64,000 nucleotides of DNA from Alphaproteobacteria bacterium (GCA_030425925.1 JAUHZO010000019.1:27871-91870); one strand, 5' to 3'. Positions 55,832 to 64,000 are shown, counted from the stretch's first letter. Numbers and translations: made by a program. Notes: generated from the sequence alone by a model not told the origin.

Positions 55832-56491
55832 ATGACGTTTTCGATTCTGACCTTTGACGGCGAAACAGGCAGTTATGCGGCGGCAGCCGCCACCGGCAGC
55901 CTGTGCGTCGGCGGCTGGGTGCTGCGCGGCTGCATCGAATCGGGCCTGGTGGCCTCGCAGGGCACGGCCCCCAGCACCTTCTGGCGCGACGATGCGCTGC
56001 GCCGCCTGCATGACGGGGGCGGTGCCGCCGAAACGGTGGCCGCGCTCACCGCGGCCGATCCGGGGCGCGGGCATCGGCAGATGATCGCGCTTGACCGCCA
56101 GGGCGGCACCGGCGGGTTTACCGGAGAGAACAGCGTGCCCCATGCACACCACGTCTGTCGCCCCGGGCTGGCGGCGGCGGGCAACATGCTGACCGGTCCT
56201 GCAGTGATCGACGCGCTGATCTCCGGGTTCGAGACCTCGCAGGGCCCGGCGCCGGACCGCCTGCTGGCGGCCCTGCGCGCGGCCGAGCGGGCGGGCGGCG
56301 ACAGCCGCGGGCTGATATCGGCGGCGCTGCTGGTGCTTTCGCCGGACCGGCCGCCGCTGGACCTGCGCATCGATTGCGCGGACGATCCGGTGTCGGCGCT
56401 GCACGATCTGTGCGCCCGGGCGCATCAGTCGCCCTATCACGACTGGCTTGACGAAGTGCCGGTGCTGGCCGACCGTCATCGCGCGCCATAG
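55832..56491 (+). CDS. DUF1028 domain-containing protein
   Basis: 219 residues. The beginning TFSILTFDGETGSYAAAAATGS and the SLCVGGWVLR strand match DUF1028, a family with an N-terminal-nucleophile-hydrolase-like fold and unknown activity, frequently encoded next to peptide transporters and Rid proteins. No signal peptide. It is divergent from the peptide importer and shares its control region, so a role in processing the imported compound is likely. Confidence 0.85.
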   Translation: MTFSILTFDGETGSYAAAAATGSLCVGGWVLRGCIESGLVASQGTAPSTFWRDDALRRLHDGGGAAETVAALTAADPGRGHRQMIALDRQGGTGGFTGENSVPHAHHVCRPGLAAAGNMLTGPAVIDALISGFETSQGPAPDRLLAALRAAERAGGDSRGLISAALLVLSPDRPPLDLRIDCADDPVSALHDLCARAHQSPYHDWLDEVPVLADRHRAP

Positions 56492-56519
56492 CCCTGGGGC
56501 CGGGCCCTGGGCCTTGCGC

Positions 56520-57281
56520 CTATTCGGCCATGAACTGGCGCATGATCTGCGCCTCTTGCGCGGCCATCATCGCCTCGGCCCCGGCCATGTGCGAGGCCAT
56601 CACCGCCCGCGCCCGCACCGCATCGCCGTCGCGCAGCGCGGCGACAAGGTCCAGCTGGTGGCGACGGCCGCGCTGCCACAGCTCGACATTGGGCGGCTCG
56701 TACAGACGGCGATACACCGTCAGATCGGTGAGGATGCGCGCCATGAAGCCGATCACGAAGCCCAGAAGCCGGTTGTCGGCCAACTCTGACAGCCGGGCGT
56801 GAAATTCCAGCGAGGCCACGTGCTGCTGTTTTTCCTCTTCCGGGCTTTGCGCCGGCTGGGGATGGCGTTCGGCCAGCGCCTGCAGCTCGTCCAGCTGTGC
56901 CTTGTCCAGCTGACCGGCCAGGCTGGCGGCCAGTTCCGGCTCCAGCGCGCGGCGCATCTGGTAGATGTCGGCCAGCGAAAGGTCCTGGAAATAGAAGTAG
57001 TTCGCAAGCAGCGACCGCGCCCGCTCGGCCGAGACCTCGCCGACAAAGCTGCCGCCGCCCGGCCCCGTGCGGGTGACGATCAGGCCCTGGGCTTCGAGGA
57101 TGCGCATCGCCTCGCGCACGGTGCCCTTGGAGACCTGGAACAGGCCGATCATCTCGGACTCGCTGGGCAGCTTGGCCCCGCGCTTGAGGTCGCGCTCCAC
57201 CACCCATTGCTTGATCTCTTCGGCCACCCGGACGGGCCGCGATCGCCGCGGCCGGTCCGGATCTCTGCGGCTGCCGTCCAT
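56520..57281 (-). CDS. GntR family (FadR/FCD subfamily) transcriptional regulator
   Basis: 253 residues. Winged HTH at about 15-80 (KLPSESEMIGLFQVSKGTVREAMRILEAQGLI), then an FCD helical domain. The Met at 57281 is used because earlier in-frame Mets (57302, 57311) lie within or before the TTATCATGA motif that would be its own operator. It is convergent with DUF1028 and the likely regulator of the peptide importer and of itself. Confidence 0.87.
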   Translation of the reverse strand: MDGSRRDPDRPRRSRPVRVAEEIKQWVVERDLKRGAKLPSESEMIGLFQVSKGTVREAMRILEAQGLIVTRTGPGGGSFVGEVSAERARSLLANYFYFQDLSLADIYQMRRALEPELAASLAGQLDKAQLDELQALAERHPQPAQSPEEEKQQHVASLEFHARLSELADNRLLGFVIGFMARILTDLTVYRRLYEPPNVELWQRGRRHQLDLVAALRDGDAVRARAVMASHMAGAEAMMAAQEAQIMRQFMAE

Positions 57282-57295
57282 CCATGCCCCTTGTT

Positions 57296-57304
57296 TTATC
57301 ATGA
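57296..57304. promoter_or_regulatory. TTATCATGA motif before the GntR gene
   Basis: A third exact copy of the 9-mer found twice in the importer/DUF1028 control region. It lies 15 bp upstream of the regulator's start, where binding would repress its own transcription. Confidence 0.6.
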
Positions 57305-57504
57305 AAAACATAGCCAAGCGCCGTGGGCTTGGGTAGCGGGATTCTGCACAGGTCGATCCGATCGTTGCCTGATCTTTGCGCAACTTCCCTGAATTTGCCG
57401 CATTTTGCGCCGCATGTCCGCGCGCCGGCATCATGACATCTGCCAGAGCATGACGCCACCGCAGCCTGCCCGCTTAGCTTGGTCAGCCAGCAGGGAGCGG
57501 GGGA

Positions 57505-58929
57505 ATGTCCGAAACGCAGCCGTTTGACGAGATGTGGGGCACGGGTGACACCGTGCGCGCGCCCTATCGCCGGTTTCACGACTGGTTCGCCGACGAAGAG
57601 CCTGCCCGGCTGCGCGCCAAGCAGCGTGAGGCAGAAGAGCTGTTCCGCCTGACCGGCATCACCTTCAACGTCTATGGCAAGGCCGAGGCCGAAGAGCGGC
57701 TGATCCCCTTCGACATCATTCCCCGCATCATCTCGGCGACCGAATGGCACCGTCTGGCCCGCGGCATCGAACAGCGCGTGCGGGCCATCAACGCCTTTCT
57801 GCACGACATCTATCACAAGCAGGAAATCGTGAAGGCCGGGCGGCTGCCGTTGGAGATGATCGCCCGCAACGAGGCCTTCCTGCCGCACATGATCGGCGTC
57901 ACCCCGCCCGGAGGGGTCTATACCCATATCGTCGGTATCGATCTGGTGCGCACGGGCCCGGGCGAGTTCCATGTGCTGGAAGACAACGCACGCACGCCGT
58001 CGGGGGTCAGCTACATGCTGGAGAACCGCGAGACGATGCTGCAGATGTTCCCCGAACTGTTTTCGCAGAACCGGGTGCAGCCGGTGCAGAACTACCCCGT
58101 GGATCTGCTGCGCTCGCTTGCTGCCTCGGCCCCGCCGGAGTGCTCCGGCGATCCGGTGGTCGCGGTGCTGACCCCGGGGATCTACAATTCGGCCTATTTC
58201 GAGCATGCCTTTCTGGCCGACCAGATGGGCGTCGCCCTGGTCGAAGGGCACGATCTTCGGGTCACCGACGGGCGCGTGGCGATGCGCACCACCCGCGGCT
58301 ACCGGCCCATCGACGTGCTGTATCGCCGTGTCGACGACGATTTCCTCGACCCGCTGAACTTCAACCCCGACAGCGCGTTGGGGGTGCCGGGGATCATGGA
58401 TGTCTACCGCGCCGGCCGGATCACGCTGGCCAACGCCCCGGGCACCGGCATCGCCGATGACAAGGCGATCTACAGCTACATGCCCGATATCGTCGAATTC
58501 TACACCGGCGAGCGTCCGCTGCTGCCCAACGTGCCCACCTGGCGCTGTTCCGAGCCCGAGGCGCTGGCCTATGTGCTGGACCATCTCGAAGAGCTTGTGG
58601 TCAAGGAGGTGCACGGCTCCGGCGGCTACGGCATGCTGATCGGCCCCGCCGCCACCCGCAAGGATCTGGACGCGTTTCGCCGCAAGCTGCAGGCGCGGCC
58701 GGGCAACTACATCGCGCAGCCGACGCTGTGCCTGTCCACCGTGCCGATCTTTGCCCGCGCCGGCCTGACGCCCCGCCATGTCGACCTGCGCCCCTTCGTG
58801 CTGGTCAGCCCGGGCCGCGTGCAGGTTACGCCCGGGGGGCTGACGCGGGTGGCCTTGCGCAAGGGATCGCTGGTGGTCAATTCCTCGCAGGGCGGCGGCA
58901 CCAAGGACACCTGGGTTCTCGAGGAGTGA
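57505..58929 (+). CDS. Circularly permuted ATP-grasp family protein (DUF404/DUF407 type)
   Basis: 474 residues. The N-terminal part (GTGDTVRAPYRRFHDWF, then GITFNVYGKAEAEERLIPFDIIPR) and the central HVLEDNARTPSGVSYMLENRE are diagnostic of the circularly permuted ATP-grasp family, predicted to form peptide or amide bonds. It is followed after 5 bp by an alpha-E protein, then a transglutaminase-like protease and an Anbu peptidase, a recurring gene set. Product unknown. Confidence 0.92.
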   Translation: MSETQPFDEMWGTGDTVRAPYRRFHDWFADEEPARLRAKQREAEELFRLTGITFNVYGKAEAEERLIPFDIIPRIISATEWHRLARGIEQRVRAINAFLHDIYHKQEIVKAGRLPLEMIARNEAFLPHMIGVTPPGGVYTHIVGIDLVRTGPGEFHVLEDNARTPSGVSYMLENRETMLQMFPELFSQNRVQPVQNYPVDLLRSLAASAPPECSGDPVVAVLTPGIYNSAYFEHAFLADQMGVALVEGHDLRVTDGRVAMRTTRGYRPIDVLYRRVDDDFLDPLNFNPDSALGVPGIMDVYRAGRITLANAPGTGIADDKAIYSYMPDIVEFYTGERPLLPNVPTWRCSEPEALAYVLDHLEELVVKEVHGSGGYGMLIGPAATRKDLDAFRRKLQARPGNYIAQPTLCLSTVPIFARAGLTPRHVDLRPFVLVSPGRVQVTPGGLTRVALRKGSLVVNSSQGGGTKDTWVLEE

Positions 58930-58934
58930 TGCCC

Positions 58935-59876
58935 ATGCTGGGGAAAACCGCCAACGGCCTGTTCTGGATGTCGCGCTATCTCGAACGGGCCGAAAACACC
59001 GCGCGGCTCATCGAAACCGGCCAGCGCATCGCGCTGACGCGGCTTGGCCCGGATGATGCGGAATGGGCGTCGGTGCTGCGGTCCGCGGGGGTCCTGACCG
59101 CCTACCAGGCACACAACGACACCCTGACGCGCGACGCGGCGCTCAACTGGATGCTGCGCGCCCGCGAGAATGGCTCGTCCATCCTGTCCTGCATCGAGGC
59201 CGCCCGGCAGAACGCCCGTCTGGTGCGCACCGCAATCACCGGCGAAGTGTGGGAGGCGATCAACGCCACCTACATGACCGCGCGCGAGCTTCTGTCGCGC
59301 AAGGTGTCGGAACGCGACCTGCCCGCGGTGCTGCGGCGGATCCGGCAGAACACCGCGCTGGTACGGGGGATGGTGCACGGCACGATGCTGCGCAACGAGA
59401 TCTACGATTTCCTGCGGCTGGGCACCTTTCTGGAACGGGCCGACAACACGGCGCGCATCCTGGACGTGAAATACTATGTGTTGCTGCCTTCGGTCAGCGC
59501 GGTGGGCAGTTCGATCGACAACGTGCAGTGGGAAAGCATCCTGCGGTCGGTCTCGGCCCGCGGCGGCTTTCGAATGGAATACGGGGCCGGGGCGGGGCCG
59601 CAGGAGATCGCGCATTTCCTGATCCTCGACCGCCGCATGCCGCGCAGCCTGGCGTTCTGCGTGGGCAAGCTCAAGGACAACCTGCGCTACCTCAACACCG
59701 GCGCGCGCCATCCGTCGGAGGCGCAGAAACGCGTCGACCGGCTGGAGCGGGGGTTCCTGTCGCATGACGTCGCCGCGATCTTCGACTATGGTCTGCACGA
59801 ATACATCCAGGATGTACTGGACCGGCTGTCGGGGATCGCCCGCCAGATCGAAATCGACAACCGGTTCTACGAGTAA
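58935..59876 (+). CDS. Alpha-E domain-containing protein
   Basis: 313 residues of almost pure helix, starting LGKTANGLFWMSRYLERAENTARL, the alpha-E family opening (DUF403). An ATG at 58929 would add two residues; 58935 has a GAGGAG site at a better distance (8 bp). The protein has no known catalytic residues and always travels with the permuted ATP-grasp protein, so a complex or a substrate role is likely. Confidence 0.9.
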   Translation: MLGKTANGLFWMSRYLERAENTARLIETGQRIALTRLGPDDAEWASVLRSAGVLTAYQAHNDTLTRDAALNWMLRARENGSSILSCIEAARQNARLVRTAITGEVWEAINATYMTARELLSRKVSERDLPAVLRRIRQNTALVRGMVHGTMLRNEIYDFLRLGTFLERADNTARILDVKYYVLLPSVSAVGSSIDNVQWESILRSVSARGGFRMEYGAGAGPQEIAHFLILDRRMPRSLAFCVGKLKDNLRYLNTGARHPSEAQKRVDRLERGFLSHDVAAIFDYGLHEYIQDVLDRLSGIARQIEIDNRFYE

Positions 59877-59879
59877 GCC

Positions 59880-60677
59880 ATGCGCCTGAAAATTCATCAC
59901 GTGACCCGCTACCGCTTTGACGAACCTGTCACCTTTGCCCTGCAGCAGGTGCGCAAGACGCCCAAGAACAGCCATGGGCAGGCGGTCTGGGACTGGCAGA
60001 CCCGGGTGAACGGCGGCACGCGGGAACTGGGCTTTGTCGATCACCACAACAATGCCTGTGACCTGATCAGCTATGACCGCAGCACCACCGAGGTCGAGAT
60101 CGTGTCCTGTGGCGAGGTGGAACTGACCGACACCCAGGGTATTGTCGGCCGCCATGTCGGGCCGGCGCCGCTCTGGCTGTATACCCGCGCGTCGCCCCGG
60201 ACCGAGGCCCGCAGCGGGCTGCGCGAGATGATGCGGGGGCTGGAGCGGGACGACACGCTGGCCATGCTGCACGCGTTGACCGCCCGGATCCGCGCGGCGG
60301 TCAGCTATGAAATCGGTGCGTCCGATCCGCGCTGGAGCGCCGAAGAGGCGCTGGCCGCCGGGCGCGGTGTCTGCCAGGATCACGCCCATGTCTTTGTCGC
60401 GGCAGCGCGGCATCTTGGCCTGCCCGCACGCTATGTGTCCGGCTATCTGCTGCTGGATGACCGCACGCTGCAGGACGCCATGCATGCCTGGGCCGAGGTC
60501 CATGTGGACGGGCTGGGCTGGGTCGGCTTTGACGTCTCCAACGGCATTTCCCCCGATCACCGCTATGTCCGCGTGGCGACGGGGCTGGACTATGGCGATG
60601 CCGCCCCGGTATCCGGAACACGGATCGGCGGCAGCGGAGAGCAGCTGGAGGTCCGGATCGAAGTGGCGCAGCAGTGA
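59880..60677 (+). CDS. Transglutaminase-like cysteine protease family protein
   Basis: 265 residues. The N-terminal beta-rich domain (LKIHHVTRYRFDEPVTFA) precedes the transglutaminase core with the Cys-His-Asp triad: Cys165 in GRGVCQDHAH, His in MHAWAEVHV and Asp in VGFDVSNG. No signal peptide. In this gene set the enzyme is thought to cleave or remodel peptide or isopeptide bonds. Three bases separate it from the alpha-E gene and 7 from the Anbu gene. Confidence 0.91.
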   Translation: MRLKIHHVTRYRFDEPVTFALQQVRKTPKNSHGQAVWDWQTRVNGGTRELGFVDHHNNACDLISYDRSTTEVEIVSCGEVELTDTQGIVGRHVGPAPLWLYTRASPRTEARSGLREMMRGLERDDTLAMLHALTARIRAAVSYEIGASDPRWSAEEALAAGRGVCQDHAHVFVAAARHLGLPARYVSGYLLLDDRTLQDAMHAWAEVHVDGLGWVGFDVSNGISPDHRYVRVATGLDYGDAAPVSGTRIGGSGEQLEVRIEVAQQ

Positions 60678-60684
60678 GGCGCGG

Positions 60685-61425
60685 ATGACCTATTGCGTGG
60701 GAATGCTTCTGGACAGCGGGCTGGTCTTCATGTCCGACACCCGCACCAATGCCGGGCTCGACAACATCTCGACCTTCAAGAAGATGTCGATCTGGGAAGA
60801 GCGGGGCGACCGTGTCATCACGCTTTTGTCGTCTGGCAACCTGGCCACCACGCAGGCGGTGGTCAGCCTGCTGGACGAGCGCACCAAATCGCCGCAGGAT
60901 CGCACGCCGTCGCTTCTGGGCGTGCCGTCGATGTTCCAGGCCGCCACGATCGTGGCCGAAACCCTGCGCGAGGTGATCGCCCGCCATGGCGTGGCCGGGC
61001 AGCAGGCCGACAGCGCCTTCAAGGCAACGCTGGTGCTGGGCGGCCAGATCGCCGGCGGGCCGCCGAGGCTGTTCCTGATCTATCCCGAGGGCAATTTCAT
61101 CGAGGCCAGCGCCGACACGCCGATCTTCCAGATCGGCGAGACCAAGTATGGCCGCCCCATCCTGGTCCGCGCCTTTCATCCGCAGATGAGTTTCGAGACC
61201 GCGATGAAACTGATGCTGGTCAGCTTCGATTCCACGGTCAAGGCCAACCTCTCGGTGGGGGCGCCGTTCGACTACCATCTGTACACCCGCGACAGTTTCG
61301 AGACCGGGCACCAGGGCCGGATCGAACCGGACGACGCCTATCTTCAGTCCCTGTCCGAAGACTGGGGTGCGGCGCTCAAGGCCGCGCTGACCGCCCTGCC
61401 GGATTTCCGCCTGCGCGACGGCTGA
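60685..61425 (+). CDS. Anbu (bacterial proteasome-related) Ntn-hydrolase
   Basis: 246-residue proteasome-type protease of the Anbu class. After removal of Met1 the N-terminal nucleophile would be Thr2 (TYCVGMLLDSGLVFMSDTR), with Asp18/Lys33-type partners in MSDTRTN and FKKMSIW. The GNLATTQAVVSLL stretch is characteristic. It closes the cluster with ATP-grasp, alpha-E and transglutaminase genes. The natural substrate of Anbu is unknown. Confidence 0.92.
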   Translation: MTYCVGMLLDSGLVFMSDTRTNAGLDNISTFKKMSIWEERGDRVITLLSSGNLATTQAVVSLLDERTKSPQDRTPSLLGVPSMFQAATIVAETLREVIARHGVAGQQADSAFKATLVLGGQIAGGPPRLFLIYPEGNFIEASADTPIFQIGETKYGRPILVRAFHPQMSFETAMKLMLVSFDSTVKANLSVGAPFDYHLYTRDSFETGHQGRIEPDDAYLQSLSEDWGAALKAALTALPDFRLRDG

Positions 61426-61853
61426 CGGCCCGCCTGCGGCCGGGCCGGTCTGTATCCACGATGCCGTTTTCAGGCGATCTTTGGCCGGCAGGACCCGTGA
61501 CCTGGTCGCTTCACGACAGGCGGCGGAATCTGGCTGTGGCAGCTTCTCGGGCAATGTCGCTGACGGCGCCAGACGGCCTCATGCAACCGCAGGTCATGGA
61601 AGAGCCCAAGACGGGTGCGCATGACAAGCGCTCAATCCCCTGAAACGGCGAGCGAGGCCGGCAACAGGCTGCGCGGTGCGGTGAACGGCAGAATTGGATT
61701 GTCGCAGGGGGCAGTCTGAGGTAGATACAAGTGCCGTTCGAGACGGCATCCCGGTCCGCGGAAAGCTGTTTCAACCCCTCGTCGTCATCATGCTGATCAA
61801 ATCGGTGAACTCCTGCCCGGCCAGCGGACCATCGGGCAGTCGTGAGGGAACCG
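61426..61853. other. 428-bp region without a convincing gene
   Basis: Just after the Anbu stop is a GGCCCG/CGGGCC inverted repeat (about 61431-61450) that could end transcription, without a T-run. The remainder has only short open frames with no family resemblance on either strand. It may be decayed sequence, in keeping with the broken ankyrin gene that follows. Confidence 0.45.
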
Positions 61854-62613
61854 ATGACTGACTCCATCGAATATCTTCGTCGTCGGGCGAAGCTTCTGAA
61901 ACGCGATTTCACGCAAGGTGACGCGCGCGCCATCGAGCGCGTCCACGCGGTCTTTCCGGGCGCTGACGCATTGCGGCACACCCAGGCGCTGCATGTCGTG
62001 GCTCGGGAAAAAGGCACCGCCTCCTGGCCGCAATTGAAGCTGTCCATCGAGATCGCAGCGCTGGACCGGGAGTCCCGGGCATGGGTTGCAGACTCCGCTC
62101 GACAGGATCGAAAGCGCCATGGCGCCCTGCGCGCGCGGCGCGGTCCCGCCCGGACGGCCGCTGGCAGGCCGCGACATGAGCGACGAGGCGCGCATGATCC
62201 TGACCCGTATCATCCTGCACGAAGACCGGCTGCGTCATGCGCAATGCCTCGTGGAGGCAGGGCTTGACCCGAACATGGCTGACGAAATGGGCATGACGCC
62301 GCTGCACCTCGCGGGTTGGGCCGGGTTGCCGGAGCAGGTTGAATGGCTGCTGGGGCTCGACCCGGATCTCGGGCACGTGAACGGCTTTGGCGGGGATCTG
62401 GTCGGCTCGATCGTTCACGGCTCGGAAAACCGGCTGGATGTCGAGACCCGCGATCACGCGCGCTGCGCGCAGCTGGTTCTGGAAACCGGGGCGCGCCTGA
62501 GCCGGGTCGCCGTCACGCGCGCCTTGCACGAGGAGGTCGCGGCCGTGCTGGCGGACTGGGCCGACCGGCACCCAGAGGCGGTCCCCGGAGATGGGCAGGA
62601 GGGCGGGCAATGA
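61854..62613 (+). pseudogene. Ankyrin-repeat protein, broken by frameshift and internal deletion
   Basis: The first part (61854 to about 62075) starts MTDSIEYLRRRAKLLKRDF and reads LRHTQALHVVAREKGTASWP, a start I know from ankyrin-repeat proteins. The C-terminal part is in another frame (from about 62086, clear from 62176) and contains ankyrin-like GMTPLHLAGWAGLPEQVEWLL. Most of the middle repeats expected between them are absent, so a deletion removed them and shifted the frame. The C-terminal piece might still be translated from ATG 62176. Its stop overlaps the next gene by ATGA. Confidence 0.7.
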
Positions 62614-63320
62614 CCGTGCAGCATGACCGAAAGGGCGACGCGCCCGCGTCCGCCGTCGGGGACCGCGGTGGCGTGACCGGTGTGCCCGGTACACTGGCGG
62701 CCGATCTGCGTGCGCGCCTGACCGCCCATGACGGCCGTTCCCCCACCATTCCGTCCGAGGTGGCGGCGCAGTACCGTGACGCCCCCGGCTTTCTCGCTGC
62801 GGTCATCGGGCTGGCGTCGGATAAAGACCGGATGGTCTCGGAAGCCGCGACATGGATCCTGAAAGCCGAACTGGAGGCCGGGGCCAGGTTGGACAGGGCC
62901 CTGACGGACGGCCTGATCGACCAACTGGACAAGCTGGAGGCATGGCAGGCCAAGCTGCACGTCTGTCAGGCCGTGTCCCACCTGGACGTGCCAGAGACGG
63001 CCCGCGAGACGCTGCGGGCCTGGCTGACGCCGCTGCTTGATGCCGAGCGCCCGTTCCTGCGCGCCTGGGCGCTCGACGCCCTGTGCCGCCTGCCGGGCAC
63101 GAGGGTCGATGCCCTGCTGGGGCGCATGGCCGAGGACAGGTCGGCCTCCGTCCGGGCCCGTGTGCGCAACCTCGCTCGGGCCCGGCCCAAGGCGCAGATC
63201 AGGCCCGCGCAGGACGCCGACCGCGCCGCGCTTGTCGCCCTGTCGGTCCACCCCGATCAGGCGGGCCATGTCGCCCCGAACCAGAACATCCCGAAGGCGT
63301 TTTGGCCACACGATGGTTAG
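62610..63320 (+). CDS. HEAT-repeat protein with truncated GNAT-like tail
   Basis: 236 residues. Residues 40-195 are paired helices of the HEAT/ALK type (PSEVAAQYRDAPGFLAAVIG, AWALDALCRLPGTRVDALLG). From about residue 200 the sequence QIRPAQDADRAALVALSVHP reads as the first strand and helix of a GNAT acetyltransferase. It stops after VAPNQ, where unrelated sequence (NIPKAFWPHDG) and an insertion sequence begin. The C-terminal acetyltransferase domain, if it was once fused here, is lost. Function unknown. Confidence 0.65.
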   Translation: MTVQHDRKGDAPASAVGDRGGVTGVPGTLAADLRARLTAHDGRSPTIPSEVAAQYRDAPGFLAAVIGLASDKDRMVSEAATWILKAELEAGARLDRALTDGLIDQLDKLEAWQAKLHVCQAVSHLDVPETARETLRAWLTPLLDAERPFLRAWALDALCRLPGTRVDALLGRMAEDRSASVRARVRNLARARPKAQIRPAQDADRAALVALSVHPDQAGHVAPNQNIPKAFWPHDG

Positions 63321-63613
63321 GGTCAGGACCCATTGATTTCCGGCTGGTGGCATGATTCACGGCTCATAAAACGAGTGGTGAACATGTCTGATCTTTTCTG
63401 GTTGAGCGACGCGCAGATGGCGCGCCTTGAGCCCTTCTTCCCCAAGTCCCATGGCAAGCCCCGCGTTGATGATCGGCGGGTGTTGAGCGGCATTATCTTC
63501 ATCAACCGCAATGGCTTACGCTGTCGCGACGCACCTGCAGCTTACGGACCTTATAAGACGCTCTACAACCGCTGGAAACGGTGGAGCGATAAGGGCGTCT
63601 TCGCCCGGATGAT
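63318..63613 (+). mobile_element. IS5-family insertion sequence, left part only
   Basis: Starting at the HEAT gene's stop, this segment holds a leader and the N-terminal third of an IS5-family transposase. It is cut at 63614 by the end of another element. The exact left boundary is uncertain because its partner inverted repeat is missing. Confidence 0.7.
63384..63613 (+). pseudogene. IS5-family transposase fragment
   Basis: About 77 codons remain: MSDLFWLSDAQMARLEPFFP, then RVLSGIIFINRNGLRCRDAP and TLYNRWKRWSDKGVFARM, the DUF4096 helix-turn-helix part of IS5/IS1031-type transposases. After FARM the sequence changes to foreign DNA, so the DDE catalytic domain is absent. Confidence 0.8.
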
Positions 63614-63784
63614 TGAACCGCGCCGGGTTTGCCGGAGGCTTATTGATGTTAGTTACGCGGCCATTTCTGATCTTTCCAGAGCCGCGTAGAAGTTTGCTTC
63701 GGCCTCTACCGGCGGAATGTTCCCGATGGGTTCGAGAAGGCGGCGGTTGTTGAACCAATCGACCCATTCGAGTGTGGCGTATTG
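63614..63784 (-). mobile_element. IS3-family element, terminal fragment with the end of OrfB
   Basis: A terminal sequence starting TGAACCGCGCCGGGTTTGCC (63614-63633) resembles the inverted-repeat end of IS3-type elements. On the minus strand 63653-63784 encodes the last 43 residues of an OrfB transposase: YATLEWVDWFNNRRLLEPIG, then VEAEANFYAALERSE and a stop at 63653. The rest of the transposase is missing beyond 63784. Confidence 0.8.
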
Positions 63785-63875
63785 AGCTACTCCCCGAAGA
63801 TCGGACAGTGACGGAAGCTACGATCTGACGTCTGCTGGTCTCCAAGAACGAGGAGATCAGGACATGAAGAAGCGA
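63785..63875 (+). mobile_element. Left end of another IS3-like element
   Basis: It begins with CTACTCCCCGAAGATCGGAC-type terminal sequence and, after an AGGAG site, has ATGAAGAAG at 63864, the usual first codons of an IS3 OrfA. Only about four codons remain before the next element interrupts it. Confidence 0.55.
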
Positions 63876-64000
63876 GGTACTCCCCAACTCTTGGACAGAT
63901 TTCCGGGTGATTTAAGCTACTGCCTGCACCTGCTGATCGGTTTGGGTTGCGGTGAAGTAGACCACGGCGGGCGGTTGACCGCCATGGGCAGAGTGTGGGC
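63876..64000 (-). mobile_element. End of an IS element with transposase C-terminus, continuing past the window
   Basis: The terminal sequence GGTACTCCCCAACTCTTGGA (from 63875) has the same TACTCCCC...GGACAG pattern as the neighbouring element. On the minus strand, stop at 63912, the frame reads HSAHGGQPPAVVYF then TATQTDQQVQAVA, a C-terminus I associate with IS transposases, probably IS3 family. The 5' part lies beyond the right edge. Confidence 0.65.

Noticed and set aside
61511..62047. Minus-strand frame of 178 codons after the Anbu gene
   Set aside because: It overlaps the recognisable ankyrin N-terminus on the other strand, is Cys/Arg/Ser-rich and has no known motif.
1..64000. CRISPR arrays, rRNA and tRNA genes
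   Set aside because: No regularly spaced direct repeats and no rRNA- or tRNA-like sequence were found on reading the window.

Overview
The window is high-GC DNA, densely coding, with many 1-4 nt stop/start overlaps. The gene set (an alphaproteobacterial TIGR02186 protein, ftsK followed by lolA, hspQ, DUF2125, RTX proteins, many ABC transporters, an Anbu cluster) fits a marine Rhodobacteraceae (Roseobacter-group) bacterium. That placement is inferred from gene content; there is no rRNA here.

Layout. 1-5064 (minus): the 5' part of a FadB/FadJ-like beta-oxidation enzyme, a coupled thioesterase/TIGR02186/TauE-SafE trio, and an RTX protein. 5171-8949 (minus): an ATPase plus two permeases of a nucleoside-type ABC importer, with a triple-hairpin repeat inside the operon. 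9096-19671: an AraC regulator, a VOC protein, a choline-type ABC pair (choW probably starting at CTG), a GST, enoyl-CoA hydratase/SDR genes, DUF2125, a 175-bp imperfect inverted repeat, a UbiH-like hydroxylase and an amidase. 19870-30564: housekeeping genes (aminotransferase, ftsK, lolA, lytic transglycosylase, hspQ, threonine aldolase, ycgN-like, ribF) and a second RTX gene.

32206-41798 (plus) is a nine-gene catabolic operon. From tryptophan it encodes tryptophan 2,3-dioxygenase and kynureninase to reach anthranilate. Then come 2-aminobenzoate-CoA ligase, the two-domain anthraniloyl-CoA monooxygenase/reductase, and SDR, enoyl-CoA hydratase and acyl-CoA dehydrogenase genes for ring degradation at the CoA level, plus a Rid-family protein. 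It contains its own MarR gene, and an 18-bp perfect palindrome sits on the predicted -35 box. No kynurenine formamidase was recognised.

41815-50214 is a divergent cluster that I could not assign to a pathway: an aldo/keto reductase-Rid fusion and a GntR regulator on the minus strand, facing a TIGR04076 protein, a second aldo/keto reductase whose catalytic His is Phe, and a complete Liv-type ABC importer. Paired 11-bp near-palindromes lie between the arms. 50268-57281 holds a peptide-type ABC importer with a fused permease-ATPase, a DUF1028 protein and a FadR-type regulator; one 9-bp motif recurs in both control regions. 57505-61425 is the Anbu proteasome-like cluster with ATP-grasp, alpha-E and transglutaminase proteins.

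The right end is decayed: a broken ankyrin-repeat gene, a HEAT-repeat gene whose GNAT-like tail is cut off, and a nested set of insertion-sequence fragments running to the window edge.
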